Assembly: GCA_017303635.1 (NCBI GenBank) | Contig: JAFLCG010000008.1 | Coordinates: 216,229 to 280,228 of the forward strand | Direction: 5' to 3' | Origin: Anaerolineae bacterium | GTDB taxonomy: Bacteria > Chloroflexota > Anaerolineae > Aggregatilineales > Phototrophicaceae | DNA length: 64,000 nt | Part shown: positions 26,898-35,860 of the stretch, piece after piece | Layout of the letters: each line of letters starts with the position of its first letter | How positions within the stretch are numbered: the first letter of the stretch is position 1 | Translations under genes and position numbers: made by a program | The notes under the pieces: model-generated | The model's input: only the letters and a program-made list of their open reading frames with translations | Database searches by the model: none | Told to the model about the DNA's origin: nothing

Positions 26898-28169
26898 ATG
26901 ACCCTCATGACCCCGGATAAATCGCAGGAAAACCAGCAGCCGACCCAGTGGGAAGGCAGCCTGGAAGAACTCAAGGGGCTGGTTTCTGAACGGGCTTTCA
27001 CCGGCGAAACCATGCTGCTGAACATGGGGCCGCATCACCCCAGCACGCACGGCGTGCTGCGCGTGTTGCTGGAACTCGACGGCGAGGAGATCATCAATCT
27101 GCTGCCGGATGTGGGCTTCCTGCATACGGGTATCGAAAAGAACATCGAACACAAGCAGTATGAGAAGGGCGTGACCCTGACGGACCGGATGGACTATCTG
27201 GCCCCGATGAACAACAACTTCTCGTTCTGCCTGGCGATTGAAAAGCTGGTGGATCTGGATGTGCCGGAACGCGCGCAGATCATGCGCGTCATCTGCCTGG
27301 AATTGACCCGCATCAACAGCCACCTGGTGTGGTTGGGGACGCACGCGCTGGACATGGGCGCGATGAGTGTGTTCCTTTATGCGTTCATCCAGCGCGAAAA
27401 GATCCTGCGCATGTTCGAGATGATTTCCGGTCAGCGCCTGATGACCAGCTACATGCGTCCGGGCGGTGTCTGGCGGGATTTCACGGATGAGTTCTACACC
27501 GCGCTCGACTCTTTCCTGAGCGTATTCCCGTCCAAGGTCGATGAATTCCAGCGCCTGCTGACCAACAATCCCCTGTGGATTGACCGTACGCAGGGCATCG
27601 GCATCATCGAGCCGGAGACCGCGTTGGCCTGGGGCGTGAGCGGGCCGAGCCTGCGCGGCAGCGGCGTCAACTGGGATCTGCGTAAGGCCATGCCCTACAG
27701 CGGCTACGAACAGTATGAATTCACCGTGCCGCTGGGCGAACACGGTGATGTGTATGACCGCTTCTACATCCGTATTCTGGAGATGTACGAAAGCGTGAAG
27801 ATCATCCAGCAGGCGCTGAAGAAGCTGCCGCGCAAGGGGCCGTTCCGGTCGGAGAACCGCAAGTTCGTGCCGCCGCCCCGCGCCGAACTGGGCCGCAGCA
27901 TGGAAGCGGTCATCCACCACTTCAAGCTGTGGACGGAAGGGTTCTCGGCGCCGGATGATGAAGTGTATGTGGCGGTAGAAAGCCCGCGTGGTGAATTGAG
28001 CGTCTACCTGCACGGCACCGGCGGCACCAAGCCGCGCCGCGTCCACTTCAAGACGCCGTCGTTCATGCACATCGCGGCCATGCCGGTCATGAGCAAGGGC
28101 CATTTCATCGCGGATCTGGTGGCGATCATCGGCAGCATTGACATTGTGTTGGGTGATTGCGACCGATAA
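26898..28169 (+). CDS. nuoD: NADH-quinone oxidoreductase subunit D
   Basis: A 423-residue 49-kDa-type subunit forming the quinone cavity with NuoB. It contains the hallmark MGPHHPSTHGVLRVLLELDGE, VGFLHTGIEKNIEHK and RINSHLVWLGTHALDMGAM, with the C-terminal FMHIAAMPVMSKGHFIADLVAIIGSIDIVLGDCDR end. An N-terminal extension of about 35 polar residues precedes the core. The ATG at 26898 is preceded by TGAGGATG. It is full length with no anomalies. Confidence 0.97.
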   Translation: MTLMTPDKSQENQQPTQWEGSLEELKGLVSERAFTGETMLLNMGPHHPSTHGVLRVLLELDGEEIINLLPDVGFLHTGIEKNIEHKQYEKGVTLTDRMDYLAPMNNNFSFCLAIEKLVDLDVPERAQIMRVICLELTRINSHLVWLGTHALDMGAMSVFLYAFIQREKILRMFEMISGQRLMTSYMRPGGVWRDFTDEFYTALDSFLSVFPSKVDEFQRLLTNNPLWIDRTQGIGIIEPETALAWGVSGPSLRGSGVNWDLRKAMPYSGYEQYEFTVPLGEHGDVYDRFYIRILEMYESVKIIQQALKKLPRKGPFRSENRKFVPPPRAELGRSMEAVIHHFKLWTEGFSAPDDEVYVAVESPRGELSVYLHGTGGTKPRRVHFKTPSFMHIAAMPVMSKGHFIADLVAIIGSIDIVLGDCDR

Positions 28170-28316
28170 GAAGCAGTGCAGAGTGAAGAAGTACAGAGTG
28201 AATTACAGCATACGCAATTCACCGAGGATGTTGTAGGGGCGCACGGCTGTGCGCCCGCCCACTATGGTGCGCGACTGCAAATCCAAAATTGTGAACTGTG
28301 AACTCAGGACAAAAAC
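28170..28316. repeat. nuoD-nuoE spacer with palindromic and 7-nt-period repeats
   Basis: A 147-bp spacer. It starts with two copies of CAGAGTGAA 15 nt apart. A family-2 palindrome follows at 28233-28258 (GTAGGGGCGCACGGCTGTGC then GCCCGC). It ends with GTGAACT GTGAACT (28291-28304) before the nuoE ribosome site. No coding sequence is seen. Confidence 0.65.
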
Positions 28317-28808
28317 ATGGGAATCCTCGAAAAATACGGCGACCGCATCCAGCATCACGTTAGCAAGTACCCGGATAAACGGTCGGCGGTGATGCCGCTC
28401 CTGTATGTGGTGCAGGATGAATACGGGTGGGTGACACCCGACGGCATTGACGAAGTGGCGGCGATCCTCGATATGGATCCGACTCAGGTCAAGTCCATTG
28501 CCGGTTTCTACACCATGTACTCGGAACAGCCCAAGGGCAAGTACTGGCTCCAGGTCTGCACCGACCTGGCCTGCGCGCTGCGCGGTGCGGATAAGTTCCA
28601 TGAAGATCTGAAAGCGGAACTGGGTGTGGAAGAGGGCGGCACCACCGAGGACGGCATGTTCACAGTCGAGCATGTGATGTGCCTGGCCGCCTGTGATAAA
28701 GCCCCTATGCTCCAGTGCAACTTCCACTTCTACGAGAAGCTGGATATGGACAAGATGAAGGCACTGCTGGCGGAGTGGCGGGCGGAAGCGGCGAAGACAA
28801 GTACTTAG
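28317..28808 (+). CDS. nuoE: NADH-quinone oxidoreductase subunit E
   Basis: A 163-residue thioredoxin-fold subunit of the NADH dehydrogenase module, carrying [2Fe-2S] cluster N1a. The ligands are C81-x4-C86 (VCTDLAC) and C122-x3-C126 (CLAAC). An N-terminal helical domain has the family pattern LLYVVQDEYGWVTPDGIDEVA. AGGAC precedes ATG at 28317. It is followed by a 128-bp spacer before nuoF. Confidence 0.95.
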   Translation: MGILEKYGDRIQHHVSKYPDKRSAVMPLLYVVQDEYGWVTPDGIDEVAAILDMDPTQVKSIAGFYTMYSEQPKGKYWLQVCTDLACALRGADKFHEDLKAELGVEEGGTTEDGMFTVEHVMCLAACDKAPMLQCNFHFYEKLDMDKMKALLAEWRAEAAKTST

Positions 28809-28936
28809 TCCTGAGTACCAGGTGCGGAGCCAGAGGCAGGAGCGTGATGTTCAAGGATGACATCGGCTCCGAACCCAGCACGACGCACTCAGTACTCAGC
28901 ACTTCTCTGGATTGATGGTGTAAAGGAAGTAACCCG
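28809..28936. repeat. nuoE-nuoF spacer with 7-nt-period repeats
   Basis: It contains ACTCAGT ACTCAGC ACTTCTC (28887-28907). Near its start is an inverted relative, CTGAGTACC. No gene is seen. The nuoF ribosome site AAGGAAGTAA lies at the end. Confidence 0.5.
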
Positions 28937-30253
28937 ATGCAGCAGACGTATGTACTCCTACGCGGTCGAGAAATCCCTGATCTGCACAAGCTCGATGTGT
29001 ATGTCAAAAACGGGGGCTACGACGCACTGAAAAAAGCAGTCGCCATGCCCACCGCCGACATCATCAATGTTGTTAAAGCCTCTAACCTGCGGGGTCGTGG
29101 TGGCGCCGGCTTCCCGACGGGCATGAAGTGGAGCTTTATCCCACAGAATGAGCCGGTCAAGTATATGGTCGTCAATTGTGACGAGAGCGAAACCGGTACG
29201 TTCAAAGATCGTGAGATCATCGAAACCAATCCGCACCAGTTGATCGAAGGTGCGGTGATCGGTGCCTACGCCATCCAGGCGAAGGCCGTTTATATCTACC
29301 TGCGTGGCGAATTCTGGGATCAGGCCGCCATGCTGGATCAGGCCATCGCGGACGCTCGTAAGGCCGGGTTGGTCGGGCCGAACCTGTGCGGCAGCAACTA
29401 TTCCTGCGAAGTCTATACCCACCTGGGCGCTGGCGCATACATCTGCGGTGAAGAAACCGCGCTGCTCAACAGCCTGGAAGGCAAGCTCGGCCAACCGCGG
29501 GTACGCCCGCCGTTCCCCGCCAATAAGGGCGGCGGTCTGTATGGTGAGCCGACGGTGGTCAACAATGTGGAAACCCTGACCAACGTCCCGTGGATCATCA
29601 ATAACGGGGCCGACGAATACAAGAAGATGGGCAGCGAGCAGTCGCCCGGTACGAAAATCTTCTGCGTCAGCGGTCATGTGAATAAGCCCGGCAACTACGA
29701 ATTCCCCTTCGGCATCACCCTGCGCGAACTGATTATGGAACACGCTGGTGGCATTCCCGGTGGCAAGGCCATCAAGGGCATTCTGCCGTCGGGTGGCTCT
29801 GGCCCGATCATGCGCGTGACCGATGAAATTCTGGATACCAAGCTGACCTACGAAGACATGGCCAAGACGGGTTCGATCCTGGGGTCGGCCTCGATCATCG
29901 TCATGGATGAGACGGTCGACATGACCTGGGTGGCCTCCAAGGTTATCAAGTTCTTCAAGCACGAAAGCTGCGGCAAATGCACACCCTGCCGTGAAGGCAC
30001 CTACTGGTTGGATAAGGTCGTCGATCGCATCATGGCGAATGAAGCCCAGATGAAGGACATCGACCTCATCAGCAACGTAGCCAAGAACATGCAGGGCGTG
30101 ACCCTGTGCGCGCTGGGTGACTTCGCTGCGAATCCGATCATTCATACCGTGAAGAACTTCCCGGAAGACTTCAAGCAGCATGTGAAGGGTGCTGCCGCCG
30201 CCCCTGCCAAAGCCGCCCCGAAGCAGGCTGCTCCTGCACCGGCAGGTGACTAG
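28937..30253 (+). CDS. nuoF: NADH-quinone oxidoreductase subunit F (FMN, NADH site)
   Basis: A 438-residue flavoprotein that oxidises NADH. It has the glycine-rich NADH/FMN region RGRGGAGFPTGMKW (about 52-65), the second motif GAGAYICGEETALLNSLEG and [4Fe-4S] N3 ligands C345, C348, C351 (ESCGKCTPCREG) and C391. The last ~20 residues (GAAAAPAKAAPKQAAPAPAG then D) form an Ala/Pro/Lys tail that typical NuoF lacks. The ribosome site AAGGAAGTAA precedes ATG at 28937. Two non-nuo genes follow before nuoG. Confidence 0.97.
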   Translation: MQQTYVLLRGREIPDLHKLDVYVKNGGYDALKKAVAMPTADIINVVKASNLRGRGGAGFPTGMKWSFIPQNEPVKYMVVNCDESETGTFKDREIIETNPHQLIEGAVIGAYAIQAKAVYIYLRGEFWDQAAMLDQAIADARKAGLVGPNLCGSNYSCEVYTHLGAGAYICGEETALLNSLEGKLGQPRVRPPFPANKGGGLYGEPTVVNNVETLTNVPWIINNGADEYKKMGSEQSPGTKIFCVSGHVNKPGNYEFPFGITLRELIMEHAGGIPGGKAIKGILPSGGSGPIMRVTDEILDTKLTYEDMAKTGSILGSASIIVMDETVDMTWVASKVIKFFKHESCGKCTPCREGTYWLDKVVDRIMANEAQMKDIDLISNVAKNMQGVTLCALGDFAANPIIHTVKNFPEDFKQHVKGAAAAPAKAAPKQAAPAPAGD

Positions 30254-30297
30254 AGGAACCGGACAGGGGTAAGGCTTGCCTTGCCCCTGCTGTTTGC

Positions 30298-30744
30298 ATG
30301 ATGACTGAACCCACCGCACCGATCAGCACACTGGATGAATCTGCTCCGGCTTCGGAAGTTGGAACGGTTCAGAGCGCATCCGCTGAGCCAGTCCAGGAAT
30401 TGCCGGTTGATTTGCCGGAGAATGGCGCGGTTCCAGCACAGCCCGGGTGGCTGGATTGGATGCGCGGGATATTGACTGGACGCCTATCCGAAGCGGCGCT
30501 GACCGAGCGTTTGCGGGAAGTGGATGGTGCCATCGCCGGTAATCCGGAAGCCGCTATCAATTATGTGACTCGCGGCGAACTGCTGCTCCAGGCGGGTTTG
30601 CCGGAAGCCGCCCTGGCGGATTTCCAGCAGGGGTATCTGCTGGCGAACGAAGAATTCCAGGACGCTGACTGGGGCGTTGTGGCGCAGGTGACCCAGGATC
30701 GGGCGCTGCGGGGTTTGCACCAGGCCGAACGGCAGTTGAGTTAA
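30298..30744 (+). CDS. Acidic TPR-like protein inside the nuo operon, unknown role
   Basis: 148 residues. The acidic, disordered N-terminus (about 1-48, Ser/Pro/Glu-rich) precedes a helical part with one or two TPR-like units (AINYVTRGELLLQAGLPEAA then LADFQQGYLLANEEF). It lies 44 bp after nuoF and 13 bp before the Uma2 gene, same strand. It could be a complex I assembly or accessory factor or simply a passenger; the sequence does not decide. No motif for catalysis or metal binding is visible. Confidence 0.75.
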   Translation: MMTEPTAPISTLDESAPASEVGTVQSASAEPVQELPVDLPENGAVPAQPGWLDWMRGILTGRLSEAALTERLREVDGAIAGNPEAAINYVTRGELLLQAGLPEAALADFQQGYLLANEEFQDADWGVVAQVTQDRALRGLHQAERQLS

Positions 30745-30757
30745 GGGAGGCGTGTTC

Positions 30758-31318
30758 ATGAACCTCCACATTCCCATGCAGGAAGCCGAGTACACGGTCG
30801 AAGACTTTGAGCGTATGCTCGCGCTGCCTGAAAATCAGGATCGCCTGCTGGAACTGATCGACGGAGAGATCGTTGAAAAGATGCCTACGCGACAGCATGG
30901 TGTTTACGCTGGTCTATTTGTCACGTTCATCAATATCTACCTGTTCGAGAATCCGATAGGGCGAGTAGCGGTCGAGGCCCGACACCGGCCTGTCGGTGAC
31001 TCTCGTAATGATCGGTTGCCAGATGTGTCTTTCGTGAGCGACGTCAATCGCCCATTGGAAGAACGTGGTGCAGCAGAGTACATGCCGGATCTGTGCGTCG
31101 AAATTCAGTCGCCGGATGATAGCCTGAAGCTGATGCGCGAAAAGGCGGATTTCTATCTGGCAAATGGCTCACGCCTGGTCTGGTTGGTCTATCCGTCCAA
31201 GCAGTTAATCGAAGTATGGACAGCGACCGAGCAGGCCATCCTGAAACTGGAAGATACCCTGACCGGCGGCGATGTGCTGCCGGGATTTGCAGTGCCGGTC
31301 AAGCGATTTTTTGTCTAG
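30758..31318 (+). CDS. Uma2-family (DUF820) putative nuclease
   Basis: About 186 residues of the Uma2 family, which has a PD-(D/E)XK restriction-endonuclease fold. Visible motifs are YTVEDFERMLALPENQDRLLELIDGEIVE, RLPDVSFVSD (the Asp), CVEIQSPDDS (Glu-x-Gln/Ser) and REKADFYLANGSRLVWLVYPSK (Lys), ending DVLPGFAVPVKRFFV. These genes are multicopy and spread like selfish or defence elements, but their function is unproven. The ATG at 30758 is preferred because GGGAGG lies 7 nt upstream. Its place between nuoF and nuoG is unusual. A remnant relative lies at 18434-18520. Confidence 0.9.
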   Translation: MNLHIPMQEAEYTVEDFERMLALPENQDRLLELIDGEIVEKMPTRQHGVYAGLFVTFINIYLFENPIGRVAVEARHRPVGDSRNDRLPDVSFVSDVNRPLEERGAAEYMPDLCVEIQSPDDSLKLMREKADFYLANGSRLVWLVYPSKQLIEVWTATEQAILKLEDTLTGGDVLPGFAVPVKRFFV

Positions 31319-31400
31319 GCGTTACAAACTGTCGTCAACAGGTCAGTTATCGTCTAAACTAGTGACCATATCAACAATCCTGTGAGCGAATGAGAGAGCG

Positions 31401-33869
31401 ATGGTAGCGAACATCACCACGAACACGGTCACCATCTTCATTGATGGGAAGGAGTACCAGGTCGCCGCCGGGGCGAATCTGGTCGATGTAGCCAAGTGGA
31501 TCGGTAACGACATCCCGGTGTTCTGTTACCATCCGAAGATGGAACCGGTCGGCATGTGCCGCATGTGCCTGGTCGAGATGGGTTCCGCCTTCGACCCGAA
31601 AGAAAAGAAGATTGTCCGCGATGAGCAGGGCAACCCGGTCATCAAGTGGCAGCCCAAGCTGAACACGGCCTGCACCCAGAAGGTGGCCGACGGCATGGCG
31701 ATCCGCACCACCACGCAGGTGGTGGATGATGCCCGCCAGAACGTGGTCGAGTTCCTGCTGACCAGCCATCCGCTGGACTGCCCGATCTGCGATAAGGGTG
31801 GCGAATGCCCGCTGCAGAACCTGACCATGGAACATGGCCCCGGTGCCAGCCGCATGGACTTCAGCGATAAGCAGCACCTGGATAAGCACGTCCCGTTGGG
31901 CGACTTGATCTTCCTCGACGAGGAACGCTGCATTCAGTGCGCCCGCTGCGTCCGCTATCAGGATGAAGTCGTCGGCGATGATGTGCTGGCCTTCCACGAA
32001 CGGGGCCGCCGTCTGCAAATTATCACCAAGAGTGATCCCGGTTTTGACAGCTATTTCAGCGGCAATACCACCGATATTTGCCCGGTAGGCGCGCTGACGA
32101 CCGCCGATTTCCGTTTTGGTGCCCGCCCCTGGGAATTGACCGAAACACCGAGCATTTGCCCGCATGACGCGGCTGGCTCCAACATCAGCCTCAGCACCCG
32201 CCTGGATCGTGACTTTGGCGGTCGTGCCATGATCAAGCGCGTGATGCCGCGCCAGAACGAATACGTCAACGAAATTTGGATCAGCGACAAGACCCGCTTT
32301 GGTCATCACTTCACCCGTGATACCGAATCCCGCCTGCTCCAGCCCATCGTCAAGGGTGCCGCCAGTGATTGGAACACGGCGCTGCCGCTGGTGGCCGAGA
32401 AGCTCAAGGCGGCCGGCGGCGATGTCGCTGCGATTGCCGGGGCTTCCATGAGCAATGAAGATCTCTGGACGCTGCGCCAGTTGGTGACCGGCCTCGGTGG
32501 TAAGAAATTGGGTGCCTGGCCGCCCACTCACGCGGGTGCTGAAGCGGTAGCGGCTGCCGGTATCGGCGTCGGCTCCAACCTCAGCAAGCTGGGCAAGGGC
32601 GATGCTATTCTGGTGATCGCCAGCGATCTGGAAGAAGAAGTCCCGATCTGGCGGCTGCGCGTCAAGCAGGCTCACGACCGGGGTGCTTACCTGGTGGTCA
32701 TGAACGCCCGCAGCACCCGCCTCGATGACTTCGCCAGCGAGACTATCCGTTACGACTATCCGGAAGCGGCTGGTGCGATTGAGTTGCTCAAGAGCCAGTA
32801 CGCTGAATATTTCCAGAAGCTAACCGGTGCCGCCAATCTGGTGGTGGTCATGGGTGCCGAAGGGCTGACGTTGGAAGGCAGCGCGGCGCTTTCACAGGCT
32901 GCGGCCAACCTGCTGATCGAAACGGGTCATGTCGGCAAGCCGAACAACGGTCTGCTGGCGACCCTGCCGGGTGCGAATGGCATGGGCCAGCACTATCTGG
33001 GCTTCACCCCGCAGGCCACGCAAGACATCATCGCGCATCCGCCGAAGGCGCTCATCGTCGCTCAGGCTGATCTGCTGCTGGATGACCCGAACGCCGCTGC
33101 TTGGCTGGATAAGGTTGAGACGGTCATCTACCTGACCTTGTTCAAGGATGGCATTCCGGCCAAGGCGACCGCCCTGCCGATCCAGAGCTTTGCGGAACGC
33201 GATGGATCCTTCGTCAATGGCGAACGCCGCGTCCAGCGTTTCTACGTCGGGCAGGGGCCGCTGGGCGATGCCCTCCCGGCCTGGCAACTGGCATCGCGGA
33301 TTGGCGAACGCGCCGGACTGGGCAAGCAGAAGCTTTCTGCCGCCTCGGTCATGCTGGACATCACCAAGAACGTTCCGGCCTTCGCGGGCTGCACGTACGC
33401 TGAACTGAGCAAGGTTGAGCGTCAGTTCCCCGATGTTGGCGGTGTTGACCTGTACTACGGCGGTACCGCTTACCAGAACAAGGGCGGGCTGGGTGTCCAA
33501 ATTCCCAGCGCTGCCGATAAGGGTGAGAAGGTTGCCGTGAACGGCGGTGGTAAGGGCAGCGTGAGCGCGGATGGCAAGCTGCTGGTCGTGCCGACCACCC
33601 GCCTGTACAACCGTGAACGGACTTTCCGCAGCAGTGAACTCGTTCACCCCCGCGTGCCGGATGCCTTCGTCGAGATCAACAGCGCCGATGCCAAAGGCAT
33701 GGGGATTGCCAATGGGGATACCGTCCGCGTCGAATTCGGCAGCGGTGCCGTGACCGCCCGCGCCCACGTCAATGGGGGCGCGCCGCGTGGCTCGGTCGTC
33801 CTGCCCCGCCACCTGAGCGATGATCCGGCTCCGCTGTACATCACGGCGGGCAGTGTCAGCAAGGTCTAG
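31401..33869 (+). CDS. nuoG: NADH-quinone oxidoreductase subunit G
   Basis: An 822-residue iron-sulfur subunit. The N-terminal ferredoxin domain (VTIFIDGKEYQVAAG) carries [2Fe-2S] Cys (FCYHPK, GMCRMC, TACTQ). The His-Cys cluster is HPLDCPICDKGGECPLQN. The N4 ligands lie in ERCIQCARCVRYQDE and TDICPVGALT. A molybdopterin-oxidoreductase-like domain follows (about 225-822). The CPHDAAGSNIS stretch has only one Cys where N7-containing NuoG have four, so cluster N7 is absent. GAGAGAG precedes ATG at 31401. It is followed by two palindromic repeats before nuoH. Confidence 0.95.
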   Translation: MVANITTNTVTIFIDGKEYQVAAGANLVDVAKWIGNDIPVFCYHPKMEPVGMCRMCLVEMGSAFDPKEKKIVRDEQGNPVIKWQPKLNTACTQKVADGMAIRTTTQVVDDARQNVVEFLLTSHPLDCPICDKGGECPLQNLTMEHGPGASRMDFSDKQHLDKHVPLGDLIFLDEERCIQCARCVRYQDEVVGDDVLAFHERGRRLQIITKSDPGFDSYFSGNTTDICPVGALTTADFRFGARPWELTETPSICPHDAAGSNISLSTRLDRDFGGRAMIKRVMPRQNEYVNEIWISDKTRFGHHFTRDTESRLLQPIVKGAASDWNTALPLVAEKLKAAGGDVAAIAGASMSNEDLWTLRQLVTGLGGKKLGAWPPTHAGAEAVAAAGIGVGSNLSKLGKGDAILVIASDLEEEVPIWRLRVKQAHDRGAYLVVMNARSTRLDDFASETIRYDYPEAAGAIELLKSQYAEYFQKLTGAANLVVVMGAEGLTLEGSAALSQAAANLLIETGHVGKPNNGLLATLPGANGMGQHYLGFTPQATQDIIAHPPKALIVAQADLLLDDPNAAAWLDKVETVIYLTLFKDGIPAKATALPIQSFAERDGSFVNGERRVQRFYVGQGPLGDALPAWQLASRIGERAGLGKQKLSAASVMLDITKNVPAFAGCTYAELSKVERQFPDVGGVDLYYGGTAYQNKGGLGVQIPSAADKGEKVAVNGGGKGSVSADGKLLVVPTTRLYNRERTFRSSELVHPRVPDAFVEINSADAKGMGIANGDTVRVEFGSGAVTARAHVNGGAPRGSVVLPRHLSDDPAPLYITAGSVSKV

Positions 33870-33926
33870 GAACCTCACCCCCGGCCCCTCTCCGTATCGC
33901 CCCGAAGACGGTGCTTGAGAGGGGTG
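33870..33926. repeat. Palindromic repeat family 1 after nuoG
   Basis: ACCTCACCCCCGGCCCCTCT then CCGTATCG..., closed by GAGAGGGGTGG: the CCTCACCCCC-GGCCCCTCTCC element found in many other gaps of this window. Confidence 0.6.
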
Positions 33927-33932
33927 GAAGAT

Positions 33933-34048
33933 GTAGGGACGCCATTGATGGCGTCCGATTTTACGAAAATCCGGTATGGCAGGGGTGAGGCGCACCTCGT
34001 CCGCCTGCCAAAAATGCGGTAATGTAGGGGCGCACGGCTGTGCGCCCA
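33933..34048. repeat. Two palindromic family-2 repeats, nuoG-nuoH gap
   Basis: TGTAGGGACGCCATTGATGG then CGTCC (33932-33955) and TGTAGGGGCGCACGGCTGTG then CGCCC (34023-34047). The second is nearly identical to the copy in the nuoD-nuoE gap. Confidence 0.65.
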
Positions 34049-34072
34049 CTTGTGTAGTCTGAGGTTGAACGT

Positions 34073-35860
34073 ATGGCTCAAACAGCACTCCCGTCCCCAT
34101 CCAGCGGCGGCGGCTTCCAGATCAAACGCTGGATGATTATCGCTGCCGTCGTCGGTGTCATCGTCCTGGCGCTAGTGGCCTTCGTCGGTTATACCGTTGT
34201 CCGCACACTGGAAGGCGACCAGAATAACTTCCTCTGGCAGGGTGGCAACGCCGTCCTGAACTTCCTGTTCAACCCGGCTGCCCGCGTTGATCCCTCGCAG
34301 ATTGTCGTCTGCCGGAATGACTCGACCTGCTCCGGTTGGTACTCGCTCATTTACGGGGCGATCCTGCTGCTAACGGTCATCACCGGCTTTGCCTATACCA
34401 CGCTGCTGGAACGTAAGTTCATCGCCTGGTTCCAGAGCCGTGTTGGACCCAATCGCGTCGGCCCGCTGGGTTTGATGCAACCGGCGGCGGATGCGGTCAA
34501 GCTCATCACGAAAGAAGATATTGTCCCGTCGGGTGCCTCCTACTGGGTCTGGTGGCTGGCTCCGATGATTAAAGCGGTGCCCGTGCTGATCGTTCTCGCG
34601 GTCATCCCGCTGGGTCCCGACCTGGTGGTTCCCTGGTTTGATGGGCGCTGGTATCAGGTGCCGCTCAGCTTTGCCGACCCTAGCGTGGGTGTGCTGTGGA
34701 TTTTGGGCATCACCAGCCTGGGAACCTACGGGATCGCGCTGGCAGGCTGGGCTTCCAATAACAAGTACGCCATGCTTGGCGGTCTGCGTTCTTCGGCGCA
34801 GATGATTAGCTACGAACTCAGCCTCGGCCTGACCATGGCCGTGCCGGTCATGATCGTCGGCAGCATGAGCCTCGGGGACATCGCCCAGGCGCAGCCGATG
34901 TTCTGGAACTGGTTCATCTTCCAGAATCCGATTGCGGCGGGAGTTCTGTTCATCGCTCTGCTGGCGGAAGTGAGCCGCTCGCCCTTCGACCTGCCGGAAG
35001 CCGAGCAGGAACTGACCGGCGGTTTCTTCACTGAATACAGCGGTATGAAGTTCGCCCTCTTTATGATGGCGGAATACCTGGGCATGATCGCCATCAGCCT
35101 GATCTTCGCCAGCCTCTACCTGGGCGGTTATCAGGATGGCTTCGGTCTGGTGGATAGCGTGCCGATCCTCGGCCCGCTGGTCATGATCGGCAAAGTTGTA
35201 TTGCTGCTGATCTTCATGGTCTGGATCCGGGCGACCCTGCCGCGTATCCGTTACGACCGCCTGATGGCCTTCGGTTGGAAGGTGCTCATTCCGCTGTCGC
35301 TGATCGCAGTGACCTGGACGGCGATTGCGCTGGTCGTGGGTGATCTGTTCGAAAGCCCGGTGGCTTACGGCATCGTTTCGGCTATCTTGTTCGCCATCAT
35401 CGCCATCTTTGGCTATCTGATGCTGCGCCGCGAAGGGGAGACCGTTTCCAACCTGTATCCCTCGATTGACCAGCCCAAAGACCCGGCTGATGATCCGGTC
35501 ATCACGGGTGAACAGCGTGGTATTGGCTACGGCATCCTGAATGTGATCGGCGTGTTGATTGCGGTGCCGTTCGCGCTGGTCGAGTTCGGCATCAAGCAGA
35601 TCGAGAAACTGCGTGAAATCGGCGACGATAGCGATGCGGCTCCGGTGCAGTCGACGGCCCTGACGCTGGTCAAGCCGGTGACGGCTCCTGCGCCAGTCGC
35701 AGCCGCTCCGGCGGAAGCAGCCCCGGTCGCTCGTGCAGAGAAGCCTGCTCCCGCCCCGAAACCGGCTGCTGCTGAAGCCAAGCCGGCAGCGGCAGGTGGT
35801 AAGGCCAAGTTTGATAAGGAAGCCATGCTCGCCAAGATCCGCGAGAAAAAGGCGAAGTAG
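34073..35860 (+). CDS. nuoH: NADH-quinone oxidoreductase subunit H, extended form
   Basis: A 595-residue membrane subunit that links the quinone cavity to the proton-pumping arm. The core is clear: LLERKFIAWFQSRVGPNRVG (about 111-130), QPAADAVKLITKED, EVSRSPFDLPEAEQELTGGF and the late RIRYDRLMAFGWKVLIPLSL. It is far longer than the usual 330-450 residues. There is an extra N-terminal helix (about 19-43) with a loop containing C80 and C86, an extra C-terminal helix after the core (IGYGILNVIGVLIAVPFALV) and a ~75-residue Ala/Pro/Lys tail ending KFDKEAMLAKIREKKAK. The start has no strong ribosome site. A 7-nt-period repeat begins right at its stop. Confidence 0.95.
   Translation: MAQTALPSPSSGGGFQIKRWMIIAAVVGVIVLALVAFVGYTVVRTLEGDQNNFLWQGGNAVLNFLFNPAARVDPSQIVVCRNDSTCSGWYSLIYGAILLLTVITGFAYTTLLERKFIAWFQSRVGPNRVGPLGLMQPAADAVKLITKEDIVPSGASYWVWWLAPMIKAVPVLIVLAVIPLGPDLVVPWFDGRWYQVPLSFADPSVGVLWILGITSLGTYGIALAGWASNNKYAMLGGLRSSAQMISYELSLGLTMAVPVMIVGSMSLGDIAQAQPMFWNWFIFQNPIAAGVLFIALLAEVSRSPFDLPEAEQELTGGFFTEYSGMKFALFMMAEYLGMIAISLIFASLYLGGYQDGFGLVDSVPILGPLVMIGKVVLLLIFMVWIRATLPRIRYDRLMAFGWKVLIPLSLIAVTWTAIALVVGDLFESPVAYGIVSAILFAIIAIFGYLMLRREGETVSNLYPSIDQPKDPADDPVITGEQRGIGYGILNVIGVLIAVPFALVEFGIKQIEKLREIGDDSDAAPVQSTALTLVKPVTAPAPVAAAPAEAAPVARAEKPAPAPKPAAAEAKPAAAGGKAKFDKEAMLAKIREKKAK

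Noticed and set aside
28958..30319. 453-codon minus-strand frame opposite nuoF
   Set aside because: A long antisense shadow caused by the GC-rich codon use of nuoF; similar shadows lie opposite nuoD, nuoG and nuoH. NuoF motifs settle the coding strand.
30298..31318. New defence island within nuo
   Set aside because: One Uma2 gene and one TPR-like gene are not enough; no helicase, methylase or other defence gene accompanies them.
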